Part shown: positions 8,094 to 15,024 of the stretch, one piece after another | Layout: each line of letters opens with the position of its first letter | Position numbering within the stretch: the stretch's first letter is position 1 | Source: CAZEQJ01 sp964514385 | GTDB lineage: Bacteria > Bacteroidota > Bacteroidia > Cytophagales > Cyclobacteriaceae | Length of the DNA stretch: 38,104 bases | NCBI GenBank assembly: GCA_964514385.1 | Contig: CAZEQJ010000029.1 | Location: 1-38,104, forward strand | Reading direction: 5' to 3' | The notes under the pieces: generated by a model | Told to the model about the DNA's origin: nothing | Databases searched by the model: none | The model's input: only the letters and a program-made list of their open reading frames with translations | Translations under genes and position numbers: made by a program

Positions 8094-8756
8094 TTAATCT
8101 GCAATAGCGAATATTTTGTCTGCTCCTGCTACATATATTCGATCCTTTTTACCTGGTTTTATCTTGAAAAAGCCCGTAAAGGTGCCGAAGGCAGGCAGAA
8201 TACACTGGTGTTCTGTGATCCAGTAGCAGGGGAGGGTAATGGATTGTCTGCCCCGGCTGCGAAGGGTTATCCCAGGATGAAGGTGACCCGCAAAATAAAA
8301 GCGGTTTTCTGCCGGACTTTCCGTTGGATGATGAATGAAAGAAAACTGATCAATTTCAAGTTTTTCCGGGTATACCACGAGGTTACTCAGGGTATATTCA
8401 TGCTCAGGAATGATGTCATGGTTACCTTTCACCAGATGGAATTTTATTTTTGGATGAAGCCTGAGCCATGAGGTAAATTCAAACCACTCGTTATTCAGGT
8501 CACTGTGAAAGAGGTCTCCGGTAAAAATGACAGATCGTGGGTTTACCTGATGTACAAGATCATTCAAGCGCTGAATATCTGCATGCTGCCCTGAGGTAGG
8601 TAGTGGAATTCCTGCTTTTCTGAAATGGCTTATTTTACCAAGGTGTATATCAGAGATGATGAGGATTTTCTTTCTTTTCCAGATAACTGCTTTCTGTGGT
8701 AGCAGTATAAATTTTTCATTTTTAATGATGATCTCATCTTCCCACTCCCTTATCAT
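8094..8756 (-). CDS. pdeM: ligase-associated DNA damage response endonuclease PdeM
   Basis: A 220-residue calcineurin-like metallophosphoesterase. The metal-binding series is complete: SDIHLG (Asp36, His38), FTGDLFHS, KGNHD and FAGHLHP. The family belongs to the ligase-associated repair module, and the ligase and helicase lie at 15-19 kb on the same strand. The gene appears to be a mosaic. Codons 32-49 are nearly identical at DNA level to a truncated second copy at 11635-11781, whereas codons 1-31 share only 11 of 31 residues with it. The 5' part may therefore come from the adjacent island (see findings). All motifs remain, so the protein is probably functional. Confidence 0.9.
   Translation of the reverse strand: MIREWEDEIIIKNEKFILLPQKAVIWKRKKILIISDIHLGKISHFRKAGIPLPTSGQHADIQRLNDLVHQVNPRSVIFTGDLFHSDLNNEWFEFTSWLRLHPKIKFHLVKGNHDIIPEHEYTLSNLVVYPEKLEIDQFSFIHHPTESPAENRFYFAGHLHPGITLRSRGRQSITLPCYWITEHQCILPAFGTFTGFFKIKPGKKDRIYVAGADKIFAIAD
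8614..8664. repeat. 51-bp direct repeat, left copy, inside pdeM
   Basis: This segment matches 11639-11689 in the same orientation at an offset of 3025 bases. The first 38 bases are identical, there is one mismatch at 8652 (A versus G at 11677), and 12 further bases are identical. It encodes the PdeM metal-site segment LIISDIHLG through FRKAG. Synonymous positions are identical as well, which protein-level constraint does not explain. Confidence 0.9.
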
Positions 8757-8821
8757 GTTGTAAATATAGCATTATGATTTTTTTGTAAATTGGAAAAAAT
8801 TCCGTGACTGGATAAAAATAT

Positions 8822-8850
8822 ATTCATAATGCAATCTTATTGCATTGAAT
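8822..8850. promoter_or_regulatory. inverted repeat between pdeM and the lipoprotein remnant
   Basis: AATGCAAT (8828-8835) and ATTGCATT (8839-8846) form a perfect 8-bp inverted repeat with a 3-base spacer. The symmetry extends imperfectly to ATTCA and GAAT outside. It lies in the 124-base gap between two divergent genes and could be an operator. There is no T-run to make it a convincing terminator. Confidence 0.35.
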
Positions 8851-8880
8851 AATTGCTAATTGGTTAAAAAAATAAATAAC

Positions 8881-10252
8881 ATGAAACTAATTAAGCTATT
8901 TAAACCAATTATTATTTGTTATGCTTTTATCATTTATTCTTGAGAATCTACATATGAAAACTCAGATAATTCTAATGTAGTTTTAGAAAGAAACTTGGAC
9001 GCTTTAAAAAGTGTTGAAAACTTTAATTGGGAAGAGAAGACGATTATAAATCAATATTTGGCAAAATTTATGTCAAATATTTTGAAGGACCCTGAAATTA
9101 GGGATTTTTTAAAAAATAGATTTGAAGAAGAAATAGTTGGAGACTATGATATACTGTATAATCTCGTAAAAGATGAAAAAATTGGTGAATATACATTTGG
9201 AGAACATGTTGTACTTAATATGCCTAACTTTACGGAATTAAGATCTCATAGAATTTTGAATGTAAATATGGAAGCGGTGCTTACATATTTGCAAAATATG
9301 GATTTAGATTTAAAGCAATACCCACTTTTAAACCTTTCTATGCCTTTTTATGCTGGTGATTGGGATCAAACTAGTTATGAGCCTGATGTAGTTTTTATTA
9401 CCAAGGAGTTATTTCAAAATGATTCTGATCAAGATACAGTTACTGTTGTGGGTTATGCAGCTAATGGTGATTTAACATATTACAATAACAAAGAGCTACC
9501 TGAAAATCCGGTATTGGTTATTGGACAAAATGAAAGAATTACTGCCGTAAATATGCAACAGAGTAAGAATTTTAGATGTTGATTGTCCAATAAGTATCAT
9601 TGGAAGTGATGAAAATTTTAACTACCATGACACAGAAATTTTAACAAATGAATGTGAGAATGGTGGTGGAATTGGAGGTGGCAACACTGGAGGTGGTAGT
9701 TCTGGGGGCGGTAACACTGGAGGCAGCAACCCAGACTGTCCGCGAGATGCAAGAGGTCAATATGAGCAGGAGGTAATGAAAAATATAGAATTTGATAGTA
9801 TCCAAAGACTACGTGATGCTGAGGGATGGTTATTTGGACGATTAGAGCTCAGATGTGTAGTTTACTTTTATGATCCAATACGTGGAAGAGGAGATTTTAG
9901 ATACCATGTATACACTGAAAAAAGAGAAGAATTTAGAACATGCAGTTGGGGAAACTGTGAAACGATTCCATTTACTTCATCACCAAATCTTGAATATTTT
10001 GGATGGTTCGAAGATAGGGGTTATAGTGTTGTTGTTGAATGGTTTGAGGATAATGGTGGTCGAGAAGTTACTGTCTCAGTTGGTGTCAAAATAAAATTAG
10101 GCCCTGTCGTTGAGATTCCAATAACAGTATCTGTACCATTAAGTGATATTAGAACTGAAATGGGTACAGTAGAGATTTATCGTTGTGAAAACACAAACAA
10201 AACATATTTTAATAACTGGCTATCATTCAAAATGATGCCATCAACTTTTAAG
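8881..10252 (+). pseudogene. decayed lipoprotein gene with Gly-rich linker (nonsense plus frameshift)
   Basis: An ATG at 8881 opens a 20-codon type II signal peptide (MKLIKLFKPIIICYAFIIYS). The next codon, where the lipobox Cys should be, is TGA at 8941. The frame continues openly after it (ESTYENSDNSN...) to 9582. The coding signal then shifts by one base somewhere in 9550-9575 and resumes as RVRILDVDCP. A linker of Gly, Asn, Thr and Ser (9662-9730) separates the N-terminal domain from a Cys-containing C-terminal domain (about 9737-10200). The second frame has no stop before the next gene's signal peptide. I do not recognise the family. If repaired it would be a surface or periplasmic lipoprotein of roughly 450 residues. 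Confidence 0.7.
9662..9730 (+). repeat. Gly/Asn/Thr/Ser low-complexity linker repeat
   Basis: Twenty-three codons read GGGIGGGNTGGGSSGGGNTG then GSN. At DNA level it is a set of imperfect copies of GGAGGTGGYAACACT-type units. Such repeats usually join two folded domains and can gain or lose units by slippage. Here it lies in the lipoprotein remnant, shortly after its frameshift. Confidence 0.75.
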
Positions 10253-10654
10253 ATGAAGTATATATTTATATATCTAGTTCTGATATTAGCATGTTCATGT
10301 TCAACAAGGGATGGTACCATTAGAAGGATTATTCGTGATCTTGAAGGTGAGTATATGATCGCAAGATTTGAATATGTTGGGGATAGTGTACGTTACGATT
10401 TAGGGACGTGGGTTTTTGAAGAATGCCCCGGAGATCAGAATTTAGGGAATAATTGTTCAAGCTACATGATCCTTAATGATGGTGATCGAATAGATGTTGA
10501 TTTTAATATCGAGGATGATGAAATCCAAATAAGGTTCAGAAATACGAACAGATTAATATCGGATACTGGCGGTAATTTTGAGATAGTCGATGATAATTTC
10601 TTCTATGTAAGCTGGAATAATTATATAGAAATCGACCTTATTCGCATAGATTAA
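10253..10654 (+). CDS. small lipoprotein, possibly lipocalin-like, family not recognised
   Basis: The chosen ATG at 10253 begins a clean type II signal peptide, MKYIFIYLVLILACSC, with lipidation at Cys15 or Cys17. The mature part, about 117 residues, is rich in beta-strand-like alternation (EYMIARFEYV, GTWVFEEC) and has a conserved-looking Cys pair (ECPGDQNLGNNC). The frame is open upstream into the decayed lipoprotein, but a signal peptide in mid-protein makes the internal start far more likely. The length and the GTW segment recall the lipoprotein at 11893-12288. A lipocalin-like fold is only a guess. Confidence 0.65.
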   Translation: MKYIFIYLVLILACSCSTRDGTIRRIIRDLEGEYMIARFEYVGDSVRYDLGTWVFEECPGDQNLGNNCSSYMILNDGDRIDVDFNIEDDEIQIRFRNTNRLISDTGGNFEIVDDNFFYVSWNNYIEIDLIRID

Positions 10655-10689
10655 GTATTTGCCTTATTAATGATCAATCATAACAATGG

Positions 10690-11292
10690 ATGAAAATTAT
10701 AGTATGCATTCTTATCTTACTTAGTTCTTACTCATGGGGGCAGGCCCCGGCAGAAAAGCCTGATGTAATCTCAGTTAGTTATATAGGTTTTAATGCAGGG
10801 GCTTCTATTTCTTCATGTACTTCGTGCAATTTTTTCAGAGAGACTGCGTTCAGATCACATTTTGGTTTAAGCTACAAAAAGTATCTTTTCACAAATTATA
10901 ATTGGCTCTTAAAAACTAATATAAATTATAATCAAAGAGGGTTCAGAGTGAAATTCTTTGATCCGACCGTAGGTAATTTGGATCTTAAGTTTAGATCAGA
11001 CCACGTTGATTTAAACAGCACCATTTCCAAAAGAATCGTTAATAATTTATTTGTCGGATTAGGTGGATCGTTTAGTGTGTTACTATCACAAAGTGGAATT
11101 GAAGAAATAAACAATTCAAATTTTGATTGGGATGGACCTGGCACCATGGAATTTGGCCCAATTCTAAATGTATTCTATACACATAAAAAATTTGATTATC
11201 ATCTAAATTATTATTTCGGAACATGGTCCAGGGAAGGGTATTGGACCGTAAGATTTACCTCATTAATTATTGGCGCAAGCTATTATTTATGA
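10690..11292 (+). CDS. outer-membrane beta-barrel protein (PorT-like type)
   Basis: A 200-residue protein with a Sec signal peptide (MKIIVCILILLSSYSWG, cleavage before QA) and then alternating aromatic/polar strands: YIGFNAGASI, FGLSYKKYLF, LLKTNINYNQRGF, LFVGLGGSFS and YHLNYYFGTW. The C-terminal strand ends in IIGASYYL. This is the pattern of small Bacteroidota outer-membrane barrels with about eight strands. The ligand or partner is unknown. It follows two lipoprotein reading frames on the same strand, and the three may have formed one surface module. Its last 10 bases overlap the convergent HTH gene. Confidence 0.75.
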   Translation: MKIIVCILILLSSYSWGQAPAEKPDVISVSYIGFNAGASISSCTSCNFFRETAFRSHFGLSYKKYLFTNYNWLLKTNINYNQRGFRVKFFDPTVGNLDLKFRSDHVDLNSTISKRIVNNLFVGLGGSFSVLLSQSGIEEINNSNFDWDGPGTMEFGPILNVFYTHKKFDYHLNYYFGTWSREGYWTVRFTSLIIGASYYL

Positions 11293-11627
11293 TTTCTAAA
11301 TTCACAAATAAAGTATACAGGGTGTTCATATACATATGAATTAATTTTCCGGTTAAATTTAATCTCAGCCCCCATACTCCTCATTATTTCAAAAGTAAGC
11401 ATTAAAGTCCTTTTAGAGATACCGATACTACGAGCAAGATTATCTGCGTTTCCCGTTTTTCCGAACCTTATTTTCTGATCTATAACAGAGATTCTATTGA
11501 TATATCTTTCAAATACACTCAATTTTGTTAGCGTTGTTATATCTAATATAATGGTTTTTTTTGGAAAAGTAAAAGCGCTAATCACTAGATAACTCTCATT
11601 AATTAGGCAGCAACCGATTCGAAACAT
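11283..11627 (-). CDS. small helix-turn-helix DNA-binding protein
   Basis: Up to 114 residues. The C-terminal 75 form a winged-helix-type HTH: NADNLARSIGISKRTLMLTF is the HTH core, followed by EIMRSMGAEIKFNRKINSYV as the wing. This resembles short Bacteroidota HTH proteins. The first 35 residues look non-family. A TTG at 11520-11522 would give a product starting SVFERYINRISVI that fits better, so the true start is uncertain. The upstream region abuts the right pdeM repeat. It may regulate the neighbouring lipoprotein and barrel genes. It overlaps the barrel gene's 3' end by 10 bases. Confidence 0.65.
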   Translation of the reverse strand: MFRIGCCLINESYLVISAFTFPKKTIILDITTLTKLSVFERYINRISVIDQKIRFGKTGNADNLARSIGISKRTLMLTFEIMRSMGAEIKFNRKINSYVYEHPVYFICEFRNHK

Positions 11628-11634
11628 GTTTACT

Positions 11635-11781
11635 GCCAGCTTTTCTGAAATGGCTTATTTTACCAAGGTGTATATCGGAGATGATGAGGGATCGCTGTGA
11701 TGGCCAGTAAACGGCTCTCTGGGAAAGTAATCTGAATTTTGCGCCTCTTATCTCTAGGTCCCGCGTCCATTGTTTCAGCAT
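11635..11781 (-). pseudogene. pdeM: truncated pdeM, first 49 codons
   Basis: From an intact ATG at 11781, 49 codons align without gaps to the start of the full PdeM (29 of 49 identical; 18 of 18 over codons 32-49) and include the metal motif SDIHLG. Homology stops abruptly after FRKAG. Eleven unrelated codons follow before a stop at 11599, and the GD, GNHD and GHLHP motifs are absent. It is therefore a remnant, not a gene. It keeps a normal start, so it is probably the 5' end of the original chromosomal pdeM, cut off when the island inserted. Confidence 0.85.
11639..11689. repeat. 51-bp direct repeat, right copy, in truncated pdeM
   Basis: Partner of 8614-8664, same orientation, 50 of 51 bases identical. 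The first base beyond each end differs (11638 and 11690). The break in pdeM homology coincides with the repeat's low-coordinate end. Confidence 0.9.
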
Positions 11782-11892
11782 AATGGTGGCAAAGATAATG
11801 TGTTATTGGTATTGAACTCATTTTTTCATTAGGATAAAACATGATGCTCGTTAACTTAGCAAATCTGTTAAGAAGTTAAATTTGAATTGACA

Positions 11893-12288
11893 ATGCGTCT
11901 ATATTTTATATTAGTTGTAGTAGTGTTCACTGCGTGTCAAACAGATGTTGATGTTGATGTATATGGTACATGGCAGCTGGAATCTGTTTACATTTCCGCC
12001 GGAGGCGAAGGGCAATGGCAACAATTGGAGGAGTCACATACCATTGTATTGCGTAAAGACCAAAGTTTTCGATCTGATAGGCACGAAGGGTGCAATAGGG
12101 GTACTTTTAAACTTACCGGTAGTCAGATTATATTTAACTACAGCTGTGAGGACTTCACATTGGGCTTGGAAGACGAACAGGGAGTACTTCCTTACCAATT
12201 TAAAATTGAAAAGGGTGACCTGATACTTTCTCCCACCTATGTCTGGTGTGTAGAAGGATGTGAATATCGCTACAGTAAGATAGATTAA
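11893..12288 (+). CDS. small lipoprotein, lipocalin-like
   Basis: A 131-residue predicted lipoprotein. The ATG at 11893 is preferred over the in-frame TTG two codons earlier, because it directly starts the signal peptide MRLYFILVVVVFTAC, with lipidation at Cys15. The mature region opens with Asp/Val repeats (DVDVDVYGTWQLESV). GTWxLESV, followed by a Cys-rich centre (GCNRGTFKL, YSCEDF), is typical of Bacteroidota lipocalin-like lipoproteins of unknown ligand. A TAAATTTG sequence at 11877-11884 resembles a -7 box but leaves almost no leader. The gene lies just outside the island and converges on the desaturase gene 3 bases away. Confidence 0.7.
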   Translation: MRLYFILVVVVFTACQTDVDVDVYGTWQLESVYISAGGEGQWQQLEESHTIVLRKDQSFRSDRHEGCNRGTFKLTGSQIIFNYSCEDFTLGLEDEQGVLPYQFKIEKGDLILSPTYVWCVEGCEYRYSKID

Positions 12289-12291
12289 TCC

Positions 12292-13161
12292 TTAAACGGC
12301 CTTAACTTCTTCTATATTTACCTGGTCTTTTTGGTTCAATTTTTCCGGGCTGCGGTATGGCTGAAATGGTATATGGAGCAGATTTTTCAGATTTTCATGC
12401 TCTTTCGGATCCATATGCGTGTCAAGGCCATAACGGATATCTTCCGGAGGACAATAAGCGTACGTGCCAAAAAGCCTGTCCCACAGCAGAAAAATATTAC
12501 CATAATTTGTGTCTGACAGCGGTTGCTGAAAATGGTGATGTACCTTATGCTTTTCAGGAGTAACGAAAATATAGGACAGTGGTGTTTCCAGCCAATGTGG
12601 AAGTCTGATATTTGCATGTGTCAGGTGCGCGAAAAATACAGAAAGTGATTGATATAACACTACTATACCCATGCTGGCTCCACTGATGAGGATACCCAGT
12701 GTGGTAAATGCAATTCTGAAAACGGTCTCGCCAGGATGGTGTCGGAGCCCTGTTGTCGCATCTACGTGCGTATCAGAATGGTGTATGATGTGAAATTTCC
12801 ACATAAATTTTACTTTATGTTCCGTAAAATGTACCAGCCAGGCGCCAATGAGATCCAATAGCATTACGCCGATGATAACGTCAGCCCAAAGGGGTATTTC
12901 AAGCCAGTGTAGCACACCGATCTGATGTTTTTCAGCAAACAATGAGGCCTGAAGCAATGAAAATGCCAGTCCCAGACCTATAATGGCGGTAGTCAGATTG
13001 AAAAAAACATTTCGGATGCCATGTCGCCATTTTTTATAGGACACCCTGAACATCGGTATTATTCCCTCCAAAATCCAGAAAAATGCCAGTCCGCCCACCA
13101 GTAGTCCAGACCTGAACCAGGTGGGTGCGTCTTCAAAAAAAGAAATGAAAGATTCCCACAT
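12292..13161 (-). CDS. sterol desaturase / fatty acid hydroxylase family membrane protein
   Basis: A 289-residue integral membrane protein of the di-iron fatty acid hydroxylase superfamily. The histidine clusters are all visible: HFTEH, FHIIHHSDTHVD, GLRHHPGE, and HKVHHHFQQPLSDTNYG near the C-terminus. Four or more hydrophobic segments precede or interleave with them. Members hydroxylate or desaturate lipid acyl chains or sterol-like lipids, but the substrate cannot be read from sequence. It follows the PPK2 pair after a 56-base gap and may be co-transcribed with it. Confidence 0.88.
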   Translation of the reverse strand: MWESFISFFEDAPTWFRSGLLVGGLAFFWILEGIIPMFRVSYKKWRHGIRNVFFNLTTAIIGLGLAFSLLQASLFAEKHQIGVLHWLEIPLWADVIIGVMLLDLIGAWLVHFTEHKVKFMWKFHIIHHSDTHVDATTGLRHHPGETVFRIAFTTLGILISGASMGIVVLYQSLSVFFAHLTHANIRLPHWLETPLSYIFVTPEKHKVHHHFQQPLSDTNYGNIFLLWDRLFGTYAYCPPEDIRYGLDTHMDPKEHENLKNLLHIPFQPYRSPEKLNQKDQVNIEEVKAV

Positions 13162-13217
13162 TATTATACTATTAGAACCCTAATATAATCAATTGGATAA
13201 AAATAATATACTGCCGG

Positions 13218-14009
13218 TCAAATAGCTTCAGTACGGTAAGGAATCACCTCCAGTATTTTTGAGATAGCAGCAAGCCTTGCGCCATTCGCATCATTGGCAT
13301 CGATAACGGTCCATGGGGCATGGGAGGTGTCTGTCTGCTCAAACATTTTTTCTTTATAGCGTGTGTATTCGTCCCAAAGTTTCTGAGCGCGATCATCGAC
13401 CGGGGTCATCTTCCAGCGTCGCAGCGGATCCTGTTTAATCTCCATAAACCGTCTGGCCTGTTCTTCTCTGGTAATAGAAAAATATAGTTTTATAAGGTAT
13501 GTGTCGGACTGAACCAGCATTTTTTCAAAATCATTGACCTGCGACATGAATATTTTATATTCATGATCTGTACAAAAGCCATTGACAGGCTCAACAACAG
13601 CCCGGTTATACCAGCTGCGATCAAAAAATACAATCTGTCCGGGGTTTGGTAGTTCATTTATATACCGCTGGAAATACCATTGTCGCCTTTCATCTTCTGT
13701 AGGTATATTTAATGCCACCATTTTAAAATGCCGTGGATTGATATATTCAGTGATCCGCCGGATAGCTCCACCCTTCCCTGCTGCATCCCGCCCTTCGAAT
13801 ACAATTACCACCTTTTGTTTATGATCGATAACCCAGCGCTGGAGCTTGATCAATTCTTCCTGTTTTTGCTTCAGGTCACGATCATATTTAATTTCATCCA
13901 GCACTTTATCGACATCTACATCTTTGTGTTTAAGCAGCATATACATGCCTGTTTTTGAGTTAAGCAGCCTTAACTCTTCTTCTGAATATTTTTTTTCTGG
14001 TATATTCAA
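13218..14009 (-). CDS. PPK2-family polyphosphate kinase (copy 1)
   Basis: A 263-residue single-domain PPK2 enzyme, which transfers phosphate between polyphosphate and nucleoside phosphates. Walker A is EGRDAAGKGG near residues 72-81. The Walker B-like FFDRSWYNRAVVEP and the lid residues around RRWKMTPVDD are intact. Members act in the direction NDP plus polyP to NTP, or NMP to NDP, depending on subclass, which I cannot assign. It starts 3 bases after the end of a paralogous copy, so the two are an operonic tandem pair. Confidence 0.92.
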   Translation of the reverse strand: MNIPEKKYSEEELRLLNSKTGMYMLLKHKDVDVDKVLDEIKYDRDLKQKQEELIKLQRWVIDHKQKVVIVFEGRDAAGKGGAIRRITEYINPRHFKMVALNIPTEDERRQWYFQRYINELPNPGQIVFFDRSWYNRAVVEPVNGFCTDHEYKIFMSQVNDFEKMLVQSDTYLIKLYFSITREEQARRFMEIKQDPLRRWKMTPVDDRAQKLWDEYTRYKEKMFEQTDTSHAPWTVIDANDANGARLAAISKILEVIPYRTEAI

Positions 14010-14012
14010 TGA

Positions 14013-14861
14013 TTATAGATCTACCTGTATAGCACTTCTGTGGTAGCGCATGACAACATTTGGGTCGGGAAACAAGGTGACACCTGAATCTCCTTTACCT
14101 TCATAATCAAATTTTGACAACACATAACGCATACTTTCCAGCCGGGCTTCTTTTTTACTATTTGTTTTTACGATGATCCAGGGACTGTAGTCATTATGTG
14201 TCTGATTGAACATCAGCTCTTTATAGTGTGTGTATTCATCCCAAAGCTCCTGTCCTTTCATATCTACCGGACTGAACTTCCATCGTTTGAGTGGATTGCT
14301 GAGTCGGACTTCAATCCTTTTCTTTTGTTCGGATTTGGATATAGAAAACCAGAATTTGATGATTTTCATGTTGTCTTCATAAAGCAGGTGTTCAAACTCC
14401 GGTACCTGAACCATAAACTTTTTATACTGTTCGGGTGAGCAGAAACCCATGACGGGTTCTACGACGGCACGGTTGTACCAGCTTCGGTCAAAAAATACAA
14501 TTTCACCCGGATTGGGCAGCACTTTGATATAACGGCGGAAATACCATTGTCCTTGTTCAACCTCCGTAGGCTTGGTCAAGGCAACAACCCGAGATGAGCG
14601 TGGGTTGAGATGCTCTTTGAAACGTTTTATGGTGCCGCCCTTGCCAGCAGCGTCGCGACCTTCAAATAGTATGGCTACACGTAATTTCTTCTTGACGATC
14701 CATTTCTGAAGGTGAACAAACTCAGTCTGCAATTTGCGGAGTTCTGTTTCATACTTAATTTTTTTGAGCGCCTTATCTATTGGAATGTTGTGCCTCTTTG
14801 CTGCGCCTATTAAATCTTTTCGGGTGTGGATACCGGATAGGATGTCTTCTGTCAAATTCAT
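14013..14861 (-). CDS. PPK2-family polyphosphate kinase (copy 2)
   Basis: A 282-residue paralogue of the gene just downstream, colinear through the core: Walker A EGRDAAGKGG at about residues 67-76, FFDRSWYNRAVVEPVMGF, and LKRWKFSPVDMKGQELWDEY. It differs by a longer C-terminal tail (about 20 residues ending in RYHRSAIQVDL) and a divergent N-terminus. The divergence suggests an old duplication with specialised substrates. It begins 164 bases beyond the helicase stop, and nothing further is recognised in that gap. Confidence 0.92.
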   Translation of the reverse strand: MNLTEDILSGIHTRKDLIGAAKRHNIPIDKALKKIKYETELRKLQTEFVHLQKWIVKKKLRVAILFEGRDAAGKGGTIKRFKEHLNPRSSRVVALTKPTEVEQGQWYFRRYIKVLPNPGEIVFFDRSWYNRAVVEPVMGFCSPEQYKKFMVQVPEFEHLLYEDNMKIIKFWFSISKSEQKKRIEVRLSNPLKRWKFSPVDMKGQELWDEYTHYKELMFNQTHNDYSPWIIVKTNSKKEARLESMRYVLSKFDYEGKGDSGVTLFPDPNVVMRYHRSAIQVDL

Positions 14862-14999
14862 TTACACTTTTTAATCCTTCTGCAACCTTAAATATAACAT
14901 GATCATGCATATTGTCCACTTTGGAGCAGTCCAATCTGTAAATAACACGTCGGTATTTACCATGACCACTATTAGGTTTGGGATTTTTAATGACCCGAC

Positions 15000-15023
15000 A
15001 TCTGAGTAAACCCTGGTTCAGAT
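15000..15023 (-). terminator. weak hairpin just after the helicase stop
   Basis: A perfect 6-bp stem (ATCTGA at 15000-15005 with TCAGAT at 15018-15023) begins one base beyond the helicase stop codon on the minus strand. No T-run follows, so it is a poor intrinsic terminator. It may only pause or protect the transcript. Confidence 0.25.
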
Positions 15024-15024
15024 A

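Larger units (their letters stand above)
8665..11638. other. AT-rich accessory island bounded by the pdeM direct repeats
   Basis: About 3 kb lies between the two copies of the 51-bp pdeM repeat. It is visibly richer in A and T than the flanking genes. It contains a new pdeM 5' end, a decayed lipoprotein gene, a short lipoprotein, an outer-membrane barrel protein and an HTH protein. No integrase or transposase is present. The layout (truncated pdeM 5' end, cargo, intact pdeM with a different 5' end) is what insertion of a circular molecule through homology within pdeM would leave. Whether this was site-specific or homologous recombination is not visible. Confidence 0.5.

Noticed and set aside
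8058..8471. Plus-strand open frame opposite pdeM
   Set aside because: It lies mostly antisense to a well-supported enzyme gene and shows no recognisable domain or signal.
8941..8943. TGA in the lipoprotein signal region as a recoded (selenocysteine) codon
   Set aside because: A lipobox Cys is the expected residue, no selenocysteine element is visible after it, and the same gene has a second lesion (frameshift), so ordinary gene decay is simpler.
9776..10654. A single 292-residue protein spanning the Cys-rich domain and the small lipoprotein
   Set aside because: A complete type II signal peptide sits in its middle and the upstream half continues a broken gene, so two units are more likely.
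11599..11781. A functional 60-residue metallophosphoesterase
   Set aside because: Only the first metal motif is present; homology to PdeM ends abruptly and the last 11 codons are unrelated.
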